The position numbers were made by a program, and so were the translations under genes. The notes under the pieces are model-generated. The model worked only from the letters and a program-made list of their open reading frames with translations, searched no databases and was not told where the DNA came from. A stretch of DNA of 64,000 nucleotides from Paraglaciecola sp. 20A4. Its GTDB lineage: Bacteria; Pseudomonadota; Gammaproteobacteria; Enterobacterales; Alteromonadaceae. Location of the stretch: contig NZ_WTPY01000001.1 of assembly GCF_011378905.1 (NCBI RefSeq), forward strand, positions 434,001 through 498,000. The letters run 5' to 3'. Below are positions 27,326-36,352 of the stretch, one piece after another. The stretch's first letter is position 1. Each line of letters starts with the position of its first letter.

Positions 27326-28423
27326 CTACATTGGCGTTGCTGGGCTAACCGCTAACTTTGAAAATGTCACTTTTGTGTAGTCGCCATTTTCTACATCTGT
27401 TTCCCAGTCGCCAGAGCCAGGGCAAGCAGGGTAGCGAAAGCTTGGGTCATTAGCCTTGGTGCTGCATTGGTTGTAAGCACCTGCTTTGAAGTACAGTGTC
27501 TCGTCTTTGTATGCATAAGGGTAATCAGCTTTATCTACCTCACCATTGGCATCGGTATTGTCGGCTAGGTTGATCTGATGATGAACCGTGCCATGTTTCG
27601 CACTGGTAAAGACCAGATGCATAACATTTTGGTATATATTCACCGTGTAGCTAAACTCTTCCCCAAGTGCAATCCCACCGTCACCAGGATCAGTTGCATC
27701 ATCCCAATTGCTGCCCCACACTTTATAGGCGATATCGATTCTATCTGGATCGTCTGTGGCGAGGTTTCTCTCATAGGTCCAAAAAACAGAACCTTTTTCA
27801 TGGTTTGGCCATTTTTTATAAGATATTTTTAACGGTTCATTACCCCATCCCAGTCCAGGAACTTGCAGAGCGTCATCAAGTTGAAAAGAGTGAACTTGAC
27901 CGACTACAACAGAATACGCGGGTGGCTTATTTGGATACCCAGCGTTTCGCGCTACGTGATCAACGTGTAAAGAGGCTTCTAATTTCCCCCCTACCGCAGC
28001 GTACTGCTCAGCAGTTTTGTTAGACGCTAATGCAAAGTTGTTGCCTGGCGCGCCTTCGGGAATAGATAGGTCATTACCACGGATCATATAGCGTAATTCG
28101 CTACGGGTATTGGTAGACGTGCGCTCCGTTGCTGCTCGATTTGGGCTAGCAAACACCATATGGTCATCTTCATCGAGATAGAAAAAGTTGGGATCCGAGA
28201 ACGTTTTTATATCAGGCACATCATATATGTCTGACACCTGATCACGGTTTGCATCTAATGGAACGGTTAGATACCAATGGCTTAGATCAAACTTGCTTGC
28301 TGGCAGTCGCTCTGCAGCATTTGAATTATCTTTTTGAGCCGGGATAGAAGCGGTTTCACTACCACAGCCAGCTAAAAAGAGGCATATAAGTGAAGCTGAC
28401 ATTTTAGTGTTTATATAGGTCAT
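27326..28423 (-). CDS. PL7 alginate lyase lipoprotein, QVH type
   Basis: A second family 7 alginate lyase, 365 residues, clearly paralogous to the one at 20412. The signal ends in the lipobox LAGC with Cys20. Catalytic regions are RSELR (107-111), QVH (176-178) and a complete YFKAGAYNQ (311-319). The middle motif is QVH here and QIH in the paralogue; this Val/Ile change has been linked to preference for mannuronate versus guluronate blocks. It lies between PL6 and the second large TonB receptor, all on the minus strand but with gaps of 190-330 bp. Independent promoters are therefore likely. Expected role: surface depolymerisation of alginate. Confidence 0.93.
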   Translation of the reverse strand: MTYINTKMSASLICLFLAGCGSETASIPAQKDNSNAAERLPASKFDLSHWYLTVPLDANRDQVSDIYDVPDIKTFSDPNFFYLDEDDHMVFASPNRAATERTSTNTRSELRYMIRGNDLSIPEGAPGNNFALASNKTAEQYAAVGGKLEASLHVDHVARNAGYPNKPPAYSVVVGQVHSFQLDDALQVPGLGWGNEPLKISYKKWPNHEKGSVFWTYERNLATDDPDRIDIAYKVWGSNWDDATDPGDGGIALGEEFSYTVNIYQNVMHLVFTSAKHGTVHHQINLADNTDANGEVDKADYPYAYKDETLYFKAGAYNQCSTKANDPSFRYPACPGSGDWETDVENGDYTKVTFSKLAVSPATPM

Positions 28424-28755
28424 ATTTCATCCCGTATTATGTTAATGATTAAACTTTTGATGGCACTGTGTGGCTTGCCTAAATTGCTAGGAGATAAGTG
28501 CACATAGCCATCGTTTTTGTATTTCTTTAGTTAGCATAGGAAAGCAACAAGTCGAATTGACGTTGTGATCATTTTCAGCAACGACGAGCACTTTTTTTTC
28601 ATCGGCATATTTTCATCAAAAGTCTCCACTTTACTATTCGCTTTTAAGACGGTGACTATTCTTGTGATTGATAATGCTAGTGTGAAAAAGAAGAGCCTAT
28701 TGAATTAATAGGCTCTTTTTAGCGAGGTTAGTAATCAAGCTTACTAACCTAAGAT
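28424..28755. other. Intergenic region upstream of the second PL7 gene (332 bp)
   Basis: It holds the terminator of the TonB receptor gene and must hold the PL7 promoter. No clear operator palindrome or gene is seen. Confidence 0.55.
28686..28720 (-). terminator. Rho-independent terminator of the second TonB receptor gene
   Basis: A perfect 11-bp stem AAGAGCCTATT / AATAGGCTCTT with a 5-base loop has A/T runs on both sides, so it could also work in the other direction. It lies about 40 bp after the receptor stop codon. Confidence 0.88.
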
Positions 28756-31722
28756 TCAAAACTTAGCGCGCACACCAACTGTCATTCGACGGTCAGCTTC
28801 ACTATATTGCCAGATGCTACCCAGCTCTGTTATTTGACGAATTGGCTCGCCAGTTAAGTTCACCGCGTTCGCCACAAGGGTAAGGTTTTCGTTAACGTCG
28901 TAGCTTGCAGAGAAGTCAAATTGCCCACGGGCATCACGGTAGTTATTACCTAAAGTTGGGTCAAAATATTCTGCAGTTGGGTCGGTACGATTATAAATAC
29001 CGGTTGCTAATGCGCCAACAGGGCGTACACGTTTTTCGTCTTGGGTATCTAAGTACTTGTCACGCCAGTTGTATGCTAGGCGAACCTGCCAACCTTCGTA
29101 TTCCCAATAAACTTGACCGTTGAACGTGTTGTTCGAGATGTCTAGCAAAGGGTTGCCGTCGGGTTGTTCACTGTCAGCATAGGTATAGTTTGTGCTAACA
29201 CCCAGACCAGACCATGCGCCAGGTAAAGAGCTAAACTGTTGTTGATACGCTAATTCAATACCAACAATTTTACCGCTGCCACCATTAACATCAGTATTAA
29301 TTACAATGCCTGTTAGGCCTGCATCCCTTTGTGCTTCAACGTATGCAAGGTCTTGGTCGCCAGAAGCGTAGTTAACGTTAACTTGGCTAACACCAGCAGA
29401 ATCAAGCAGACAAACATTTACGTATTCTGTAACGTTTTGACCATCAACTGTGTTCGCATTTGCGGCACAAGAACTACTGCTTACTGTAAATGACTGGACG
29501 TCTTTGTAGAACAAGGCTGCAGATAGCAATCCGCCTTGGCCAAAGTAATGCTCCGCTGACAAGTCGTATTGTGTTACGCGATAAGGGTCTAATTGGTAAG
29601 AGCCTTGTGAACCTGTTACCAGAGAGTTATCTACGTTTAATGCTGGGCTTAATTCACCGAATTCTGCACGGCGCATCACTTTTGCCGCGGCAAAGCGTAA
29701 AATTGTTGAATCCGTAAGATTATAGGTCGCATTTAAGCTAGGTAAGAAGTCAGCGTAATCATGATCAGCTGCTTCATTGAACGTACTGGAGGTTAAGTCG
29801 GTCGTCACATAACGTGCCCCGATAATTGCCGTCAATCGGTCAAAATCCAAGTTAAACTGGGTATATATCGCCTTTGTTTCTTCTTCGATTTTCGCGTACG
29901 AACCGTTATTACGAACCATATTCTCATCAAGTGTGCCGGTTAACTCATGGCTACTACCAGCAAGCATTTGCTTAACTCTATCGTAAGTCCCATTGATGTC
30001 ATAAGCGAGTGCTGCACCGTCGTAAACAAAATAATTTGTTAATGCGTTATTGCCTGAAATGCCGCTTTGGTCAAACGAGTTCGAGTGGTTAATTTGCTTA
30101 AAACCACCAAACTGGTCATTAAAATCACCTATCCACGTTGGTGTAACTACACCATCGTAGGAAACGCTAGTTTGTAAGTCTTTAAGCTCACTTCCGTTGT
30201 TTCTAAGGTCATATCTGTCTAACTCATATTCGCTATCAGTCGTACGAACACCGGCTTTAATTGAACGAATAAAATCTAAACCAGAAAATGGTTCAACGTA
30301 TTCCACGTCAAAACGAATGGCTGTTTCTTCGTTATCTTCATTGTATCTTTGATGAGTAAATTGACGAATGGCTAGATTGTCTGGGTCGAGAAGGGCGTCT
30401 TGATCAGAGAATGCAAGGCCCGGGACTTTGTCGCCATCTTGGGTCATGGTAATCGTGAATAAATGCTCAGTAATCGTACCATCTTCATCATATTGTGCAC
30501 GGGAGATTGGACGTAGATTAAATTCAGAATTTTTACGCTTTGCTTCTGATTTAGCGTATGAAATCTCGCCAGATACTTTCAACTGGTCCGTTAACTGGAA
30601 TTCACCACCAAGCGCGTTAGAAGTTGACTCATTAGTCGTGAAGTCAGACCATGTTTTAGGTTGAACAAACACGCTTCCTGAACCGAAATTATGCAGTTGG
30701 CCTTGACCATCACCATAAGCGTTATCAAGCACTAAATCGCTATAGTCTTTGCTGTCATTTAGTACCGAGTATGCTTCTTGGCCACCATCAAGTTCAGTGG
30801 TATTAACGTCTAAATAGATAAACCCATCAGTATCTTTAGGTGCCCACTGCAATGACAAACCGAATGCAGTACGTTCACGCTTCTCGGTTTTTTGTTCGAC
30901 GGTATTTTGACTGCGAACAAGGTAGTTGCCACTTGGAGTGTTTGCTTGATCGCTTGTACCGTCGCCATCTAAGTCCAGTTCAGTCGGGGTAACAAGGTTG
31001 ATAAATTCATCACGACGTAACTCACGATCTTGGTAAGAGACGACGACTGAGGCGCCAAAGGTACCGGCATCACCTAAGTCCCAGTTTGTACCAGCAGCTG
31101 CATTGACCATGGGGGCCCAATTTTCAGTCTTATCTGCATATTCGCCATCTAACGTGATTGCAACGAGCGGTTCTTCTAGCTCTAACGGACGAACGGTAGT
31201 CATATTGATTGTGCCGCCGAGCGCACCTTCAATCATTTCAGGTGTGGGTGACTTAATAACTTCAACCGTTTTTAAGAAGCTGGATGGAAAGTCGTCCAAG
31301 CTAATACCACCACGGCCACTACCTGAGGTAGAGCGACCATTTAATTCAACACGGTTTTGAGAAATACCACGAATCGTAACGGATTCACCTACACCGAAGT
31401 CAGTACTAATAGAAACACCTGTAATACGCTGCAATGCCTCAGCAATGTTATTATCAGGTAACTTACCTATATCTTCGGCAACAATGGCGTCAACAATGCG
31501 CGAATCAAAGCGCTTTTGACGAGCTGATTCTGCTAGACCGCCAGCAATACCTTGAACTCTGATCACTTCTACGTCCTGCGATTCTGCAGCTGCCTCAGCT
31601 GCAGTTTGCGCCAATGCCGCAGGTGCGGCCAAGATTGCTGTTAGTGTAGCGCCGAACATAGCTAAGTTGTTGGCCTTAGCTCTCGTCGCGTTAAATATCG
31701 CACTTACTTTGTTAAGTTTCAT
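28756..31722 (-). CDS. TonB-dependent receptor, carbohydrate type (988 aa)
   Basis: A long outer-membrane receptor of the same subfamily as the gene at 11325. The plug contains VIRVQGIAGGLAESARQKR, AEDIGKLPDNNIAEALQRI and TGVSISTDFGVGESVTIRG, and the barrel ends in MTVGVRAKF. The signal peptide ends APAALA. Three in-frame ATGs are possible (31752, 31737, 31722). I prefer 31722, which has GGGA seven bases upstream and gives a normal signal peptide. A perfect 19-bp palindrome just upstream also argues against the first ATG. Placement next to PL7 and PL6 lyases points to import of alginate oligomers. Confidence 0.92.
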   Translation of the reverse strand: MKLNKVSAIFNATRAKANNLAMFGATLTAILAAPAALAQTAAEAAAESQDVEVIRVQGIAGGLAESARQKRFDSRIVDAIVAEDIGKLPDNNIAEALQRITGVSISTDFGVGESVTIRGISQNRVELNGRSTSGSGRGGISLDDFPSSFLKTVEVIKSPTPEMIEGALGGTINMTTVRPLELEEPLVAITLDGEYADKTENWAPMVNAAAGTNWDLGDAGTFGASVVVSYQDRELRRDEFINLVTPTELDLDGDGTSDQANTPSGNYLVRSQNTVEQKTEKRERTAFGLSLQWAPKDTDGFIYLDVNTTELDGGQEAYSVLNDSKDYSDLVLDNAYGDGQGQLHNFGSGSVFVQPKTWSDFTTNESTSNALGGEFQLTDQLKVSGEISYAKSEAKRKNSEFNLRPISRAQYDEDGTITEHLFTITMTQDGDKVPGLAFSDQDALLDPDNLAIRQFTHQRYNEDNEETAIRFDVEYVEPFSGLDFIRSIKAGVRTTDSEYELDRYDLRNNGSELKDLQTSVSYDGVVTPTWIGDFNDQFGGFKQINHSNSFDQSGISGNNALTNYFVYDGAALAYDINGTYDRVKQMLAGSSHELTGTLDENMVRNNGSYAKIEEETKAIYTQFNLDFDRLTAIIGARYVTTDLTSSTFNEAADHDYADFLPSLNATYNLTDSTILRFAAAKVMRRAEFGELSPALNVDNSLVTGSQGSYQLDPYRVTQYDLSAEHYFGQGGLLSAALFYKDVQSFTVSSSSCAANANTVDGQNVTEYVNVCLLDSAGVSQVNVNYASGDQDLAYVEAQRDAGLTGIVINTDVNGGSGKIVGIELAYQQQFSSLPGAWSGLGVSTNYTYADSEQPDGNPLLDISNNTFNGQVYWEYEGWQVRLAYNWRDKYLDTQDEKRVRPVGALATGIYNRTDPTAEYFDPTLGNNYRDARGQFDFSASYDVNENLTLVANAVNLTGEPIRQITELGSIWQYSEADRRMTVGVRAKF

Positions 31723-31754
31723 GGTTGTGTCCCGCATTACGTGTGTCCTCATTC

Positions 31755-31773
31755 ATATTGGTATGACCAATAT
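31755..31773. promoter_or_regulatory. Perfect 19-bp palindromic operator before TonB receptor
   Basis: ATATTGGTATGACCAATAT consists of two exact 8-bp arms around a 3-bp centre. It lies 33 bp upstream of the preferred start codon, so a bound protein would block transcription or initiation. The arms share ATTGGT with the UxuR/ExuR consensus, but the spacer is 3 bp rather than 2. Confidence 0.65.
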
Positions 31774-32411
31774 TGTTGCAATATCGTTATGTAAAGGTTG
31801 TCTAATCATCACAATGTCGTGACACTTTATACTCTCGCAACACTTCATTTACAATACCTCAATTACCAATTAGTCTAAATTTTGTAAGGCCAATGTAAGG
31901 TTGTTGTTACTTTTAACGCGAGTTCTAATGAAGTGATAGTCTTGTTATATAGAGGTTTTTTTGAACAGGATTGGTAAGTGCGAGGACGTTTATTTAGTTA
32001 TAACAACTGCGAAAATAGAATATTAAAATTAAGAGGTTAAAGGGGTGAGGCCTTGTTTTTTAAATGTTTTTTTAGCTATTTTGTAGGTGTTTTTAGAGTT
32101 TATTGTTATCGCTGATGGATATTATATATAACGTTAATCACTGATTATCGATGAACAATATAATAAGTTAATATCTATTATTGGTAACAACTTTGATTGG
32201 CAGTGGAGTAAATCATAAATACCATTACTTTACGGGATTTCGTAATTTATTGGTAATATCTTAATTTTGAATTGGCCTTACATTTTTATTTGTGGCTGTG
32301 GCTGAGAATCCAGTACGGTCCTTGAAGTGGCTAAGCTATTGAAATTACTTGTTGTCTAACTTCCTGAATAATTTTTAACTAAGTATCGTGAGTGTTATCA
32401 ACTTCTTCCCC

Positions 32412-32449
32412 ACAATTAGAAAGGGGCTGTACAGCCCCTTTCTAATTGT
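32412..32449 (-). terminator. 38-bp perfect palindrome after the third TonB receptor
   Basis: Two exact 19-bp arms meet with no spacer: the left arm is ACAATTAGAAAGGGGCTGT and the right arm is its reverse complement. It lies 20 bp after the receptor stop codon. The GC-rich centre followed by a T-rich outer arm is consistent with a rho-independent terminator usable in both directions. Confidence 0.75.
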
Positions 32450-32469
32450 CGTTAAAGTTTTTTACCAGA

Positions 32470-34728
32470 TTACATTTCAAAATCTTTTTTGAAACGTAAA
32501 CCAAATTCCCGTCTGTCGTTACTGCGAACGATACCGACAAAGCCATTTTGTTGAAGTCGGCCTTGGTCATATACTTCATCTGTTACGTTTTCACCGTAGA
32601 GACTCAATGACCAATCACCGTTAGTTGATGTGTACTTCACATCAAAGCCAACAATACTGCGTGAATCAATGGTTTCGTTAGGATTAAAGACTGATTGACC
32701 CTGCATTTTATCGCGGAATGAATAATCCGCCTTAAACGCCAATGTTGCACCACTGTCTAAGTCTACATAGTAAGACGGGGCGAACATCAAGGTCCATTTT
32801 GGGGTTAATGCGGGTGAGTCACCTACGCCAACGCCAGTGACGTTTTCGTCTACCTGAGTAATTTCAGCATCTAGGTAACCCACTGCAGCACGCAGAGCGA
32901 AGTTATCGTTGACGTCTATCGTCGCTTCAAGTTCTACACCTTTTGCTTCAGATGTACCGGCATTTTCTGTAATGGTGACAAAGCCGCCGCCTGCAGTTGG
33001 GTCAGAAAAGGGTAGTGCTAAGTCGTCGTATTTAGTAAAAAATAATGCAGCTAACAAAGAGACGTTTTCAGCAACTTTACCTTTAAGGCCTGTTTCGTAG
33101 TTGATAGAAGTCGTCTCATCAAATTGAACGAATTGGGCAGGTCCGCCAAATGGACGAGGAGGAAATCCACCTGTTTGATAACCCTTTTGCACTTGGGCGT
33201 ATACATTCAAGCCATTATCGAGCTGATAAGCGGCGTTAACATCCCAACTGACTTCGCTAAATTCTGCTGTTCTAAAGGCCCTTTCACCACCAAAAGAGGG
33301 GAATAAGGCATCGGCGTCTTTTTTATCTTTTGAATAACGTAAGCCACCACCAACGGTTAACTTATCTGAAACATCGTAAGAAGCATTAGCGTAAACTGCG
33401 AATGAATCAGTTTCTTGATGCAAATCGAAGAAGCCGTAACCTCCGAATGATGGTGAACCATCGGTATTGAGGCTATCAGGTGTGTTAAATGGACTAAACA
33501 CGAACGGGCCTGACTCGGTTGAGCCATCTTCATTAAAGAAGTAAATGCCTGACACAAAATCGTAGTTATCGAACGTACCGTTAATTTGTAATTCAACTGA
33601 ATACTGATCAGCTTCGCCCGTTTCGGGGAATTCAGATAAGTTGAGTGGGGAAGCGTCGTCATCTAAGCCTCCTTCATAATCTGAGCCTCGGAAACTGGTA
33701 ATCAGTTTGCTTGAATAATTCTGGTTAATATCCCAGTTTGCAGTAATAGATGCGCCCCAACCGGACACTGCTGTTGATTCAAGGCCTGGTACTGTGGTGC
33801 CAAGATCATCTGGATCAGAAGGTAGTAAATCCGCTGTTAGCAATGGAAAATCGCCGTTAAAAATATCAGTAGGATCAGGACTCGGCTCAGTGAACTCGAT
33901 AGTATACGGAGATTGCCCACCTTCGTTATCGTAACCATCGACGGCGAACAATAAAGAGAAGTTGTTGCTGACTTTCCAATTTGCGGCTAAGCGGCCGCTG
34001 AATTCTTGTTCTTCACCTATCTCCTTTTCAGGATTAGGCAAATTAATTGCTTTGCCTACACCGTCGCGTTTTTTAAACGAACCACTTGCTGCAATACTGA
34101 CGTCATCGTTGATGTCACCATTAAGGTATAAGTCAGTTGCCACACGGCCTAATGTACCTACTTTGACTGCTACGCTGGCTACAGATTCATCCCCCGGTTT
34201 TTTGGTAATGATATTCACTGCACCGCCTAAGGTATTTCGGCCATATAAAGTACCTTGTGGTCCACGTAAAACTTCAACACTCGCAATGTTTGGAAGACTT
34301 AGGTTTGAGCCCATTTGGCGACCCAAATATACACCATCCACATAGACTCCTACGCCTGGATCGGTGGTAATAATATGGTCTTGTAAGCCTATGCCGCGGA
34401 TGAATATAGAGGCATGGGCTGAGTTACCTGCACCGTAACGACTGATGTTTAGATTTGGCACATATTTACCCACATCATCTAGGTTACTGATGTTGGCATC
34501 TTCCATAAAACTAGCACTTAATGATGTAATAGCCGTAGGTGACTCAAATAAACTTTCGGTACGTTTACGGGCAGTAACAGTGATGTTCTCAAAGTCATCA
34601 CTATTCGCTTGCTCATTATTTTCGGTGCTTTGTGCATGTACGTTAGCCGATAGGGCGATTGATACAGCGGCAGTCAGTAACGTTAATTTTTTCAACGTAA
34701 ATGTGTGGGTTTTCGATGTCGGGTGCAA
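32470..34728 (-). CDS. TonB-dependent receptor, shorter type (752 aa)
   Basis: An outer-membrane receptor of ordinary length, in a different subfamily from the two long ones. The signal peptide ends NVHAQ. The plug shows ENITVTARKRTESLFESPTA, IFIRGIG, GVGVYVDGVYLGR and VEVLRGPQGTLYGRNTLGGA, and the barrel ends FGLRFKKDF. Start is TTG 34728, preceded by GGAGAG at 5 bases; no better start is near. It stands at the edge of the alginate region behind its own terminator. Its substrate is uncertain: oligosaccharide, vitamin or siderophore are all possible. Confidence 0.9.
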   Translation of the reverse strand: MHPTSKTHTFTLKKLTLLTAAVSIALSANVHAQSTENNEQANSDDFENITVTARKRTESLFESPTAITSLSASFMEDANISNLDDVGKYVPNLNISRYGAGNSAHASIFIRGIGLQDHIITTDPGVGVYVDGVYLGRQMGSNLSLPNIASVEVLRGPQGTLYGRNTLGGAVNIITKKPGDESVASVAVKVGTLGRVATDLYLNGDINDDVSIAASGSFKKRDGVGKAINLPNPEKEIGEEQEFSGRLAANWKVSNNFSLLFAVDGYDNEGGQSPYTIEFTEPSPDPTDIFNGDFPLLTADLLPSDPDDLGTTVPGLESTAVSGWGASITANWDINQNYSSKLITSFRGSDYEGGLDDDASPLNLSEFPETGEADQYSVELQINGTFDNYDFVSGIYFFNEDGSTESGPFVFSPFNTPDSLNTDGSPSFGGYGFFDLHQETDSFAVYANASYDVSDKLTVGGGLRYSKDKKDADALFPSFGGERAFRTAEFSEVSWDVNAAYQLDNGLNVYAQVQKGYQTGGFPPRPFGGPAQFVQFDETTSINYETGLKGKVAENVSLLAALFFTKYDDLALPFSDPTAGGGFVTITENAGTSEAKGVELEATIDVNDNFALRAAVGYLDAEITQVDENVTGVGVGDSPALTPKWTLMFAPSYYVDLDSGATLAFKADYSFRDKMQGQSVFNPNETIDSRSIVGFDVKYTSTNGDWSLSLYGENVTDEVYDQGRLQQNGFVGIVRSNDRREFGLRFKKDFEM

Positions 34729-35102
34729 GTGTGCTCTCCAAGTCGTTTGACGCGCAGCATTAGTTGCAGCTAATTTAATTAGCTTGCATAGATAGCTACG
34801 TCATTATAATTATGATTTTCATAACCGCAGCTTTGCATAAAAAAAACACAAATAATGCGGATAAGAAGTTTGTCGAGAAGGATCTCTCAGCCAATTAGTA
34901 TAAACCAAATTATGTTTTACATTTACAAATCATTACACTTTATTAACCCTTATTTCGGCCAGTTTAATTCACTAGTAATTTACGTAATACACTGAAAATA
35001 CTGCATTCTTGTGACGTTAATTTTTGTCATGTGCTTTGTATTACCTTTGCAGGCTCGGGTAACGTACAATAGCGGCATTTGAACAAGTTAGAGCAGGGTT
35101 AT
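34729..35102. other. Divergent intergenic region (374 bp)
   Basis: It must hold the promoters of the third TonB receptor (minus) and rbgA (plus). It is AT-rich with one weak hairpin near 34755-34790. No operator or gene was recognised. Confidence 0.5.
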
Positions 35103-36107
35103 ATGTCAATTCATTGGTATCCTGGGCACATGCACAAAGCCCAGAAAGAGATTAAAGAGTTATTGCCACAAGTTGATTTACTGATAGAAGTGCTTGATGC
35201 GCGAATTCCTTATTCCAGTGAAAATCCGGCTATTGCGACACTTCGGGGCGATAAGCCGTGTATTAAAGTGTTGAGTAAATCAGATCTAGCCGATCCCGAC
35301 GTGACGGCCATGTGGCAGGAGTATCTCGAGCAGGAGCGCGGGGTGAAAACATTCACCACTACAACCGAACAGCCGCAGAAGATGAAACAAATCATCGATT
35401 TATGCCGAAAAATGTTACCAGAAAAAGATGCTAGCATTAAAACGATTAATACCATGATTTGTGGTATTCCTAATGTCGGTAAGTCAACACTGATTAATAT
35501 TTTGGCAGATCGAATAGTCGCTAAAACGGGTAACGAACCCGCTGTGACGAAAGCCCAGCAGCGCATTAATTTGGGCAGTGGGATTATACTTTTCGACACC
35601 CCGGGTATTCTTTGGCCTAAAGTTGAAAACCCACAAAGCAGTTACCGCCTAGCCACGACTGGCGCCATAAAAGATACTGCGATGGAATACGATGATGTGG
35701 GTTTTTTCGCAGCAGATTACTTAATAAAAGCCTATCCGGAATTGCTTAAAGAGCGCTTCAAGCTTGAAAATATCCCTGATACTGAAATTGAGTTTTTAGA
35801 ACTGGCTGCAGCCAAACGAGGTGCATTACGTGCAGGTGGTAGAGTCAATTTACACAAAATTTGCGAAGTATTGGTCAACGAGTTTCGTTCAGGAAAACTT
35901 GGGCGTATTAGCCTTGAAACACCTGATATGGTGGAGAAAGAAGAAGCTGATATGGCTGCCGCTGAATTGAAAAAATCCGCAGAAAAAGCATTACGTAAAG
36001 AGCGCTTTAAAACGGGTTCATTGACCCGGGATAAAAAAGCCCAAAAAGAGCATCGAATAGAGCGCGTGCAACGGCGTAGTAAAGAAAAACAGGCTCGCAA
36101 TAAGTAA
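35103..36107 (+). CDS. rbgA: Ribosome biogenesis GTPase RbgA (YlqF)
   Basis: A circularly permuted GTPase of 334 residues that helps late assembly of the 50S subunit. The G4-like motif LSKSD (residues 57-61) comes before G1, GIPNVGKST (121-129), and the DTPG motif follows, which is the permuted order of the YlqF/YawG family. The N-terminus IHWYPGHMHKAQKEI is a clear family signature. ATG 35103 is chosen because it gives this N-terminus and has AGGG upstream. The C-terminal tail from about residue 280 is rich in Lys, Arg and Glu, suiting RNA contact. It begins the housekeeping part of the window. Confidence 0.93.
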   Translation: MSIHWYPGHMHKAQKEIKELLPQVDLLIEVLDARIPYSSENPAIATLRGDKPCIKVLSKSDLADPDVTAMWQEYLEQERGVKTFTTTTEQPQKMKQIIDLCRKMLPEKDASIKTINTMICGIPNVGKSTLINILADRIVAKTGNEPAVTKAQQRINLGSGIILFDTPGILWPKVENPQSSYRLATTGAIKDTAMEYDDVGFFAADYLIKAYPELLKERFKLENIPDTEIEFLELAAAKRGALRAGGRVNLHKICEVLVNEFRSGKLGRISLETPDMVEKEEADMAAAELKKSAEKALRKERFKTGSLTRDKKAQKEHRIERVQRRSKEKQARNK

Positions 36108-36160
36108 CACCGCTAAAGTGAGGAATGGTTCACGTTTAATTGGGCAAGGCGAATAGTGTT

Positions 36161-36328
36161 ATGTATATCAGAAAACTGTTGTTGTTTTGTGCCATTAGTA
36201 TTTGTTGCAGTTGTCAAACAATGACAGTGCAAAAAGGTCGAGTAAAAGCTAAGGTCGAAAAGCCGCAAACTCTCCCTTGTAATATCAAAAATATCGATAA
36301 GTGTAACGGCGTTAATGAAAAAATTTAA
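36161..36328 (+). CDS. Small putative lipoprotein
   Basis: A 55-residue frame starting MYIRKLLLFCAISICCSC, a short basic region, a hydrophobic stretch and a Cys at residue 18 resembling a lipobox, although the residues before it are unusual. The rest is hydrophilic, with two further Cys near the end. I do not recognise a family. It follows rbgA by 53 bp on the same strand. It may be a real small envelope protein or a chance frame. Confidence 0.45.
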   Translation: MYIRKLLLFCAISICCSCQTMTVQKGRVKAKVEKPQTLPCNIKNIDKCNGVNEKI

Positions 36329-36352
36329 GCAGTTTCTTGGCGCTATATCTGC

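Larger units (their letters stand above)
31723..32469. other. Intergenic region between two TonB receptor genes (747 bp)
   Basis: This AT-rich gap contains a perfect palindromic operator at 31755, four further TTGGTAA half-sites (near 31868, 31969, 32185 and 32250) and a terminator palindrome at 32412. No open frame with coding character was seen. Confidence 0.6.
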
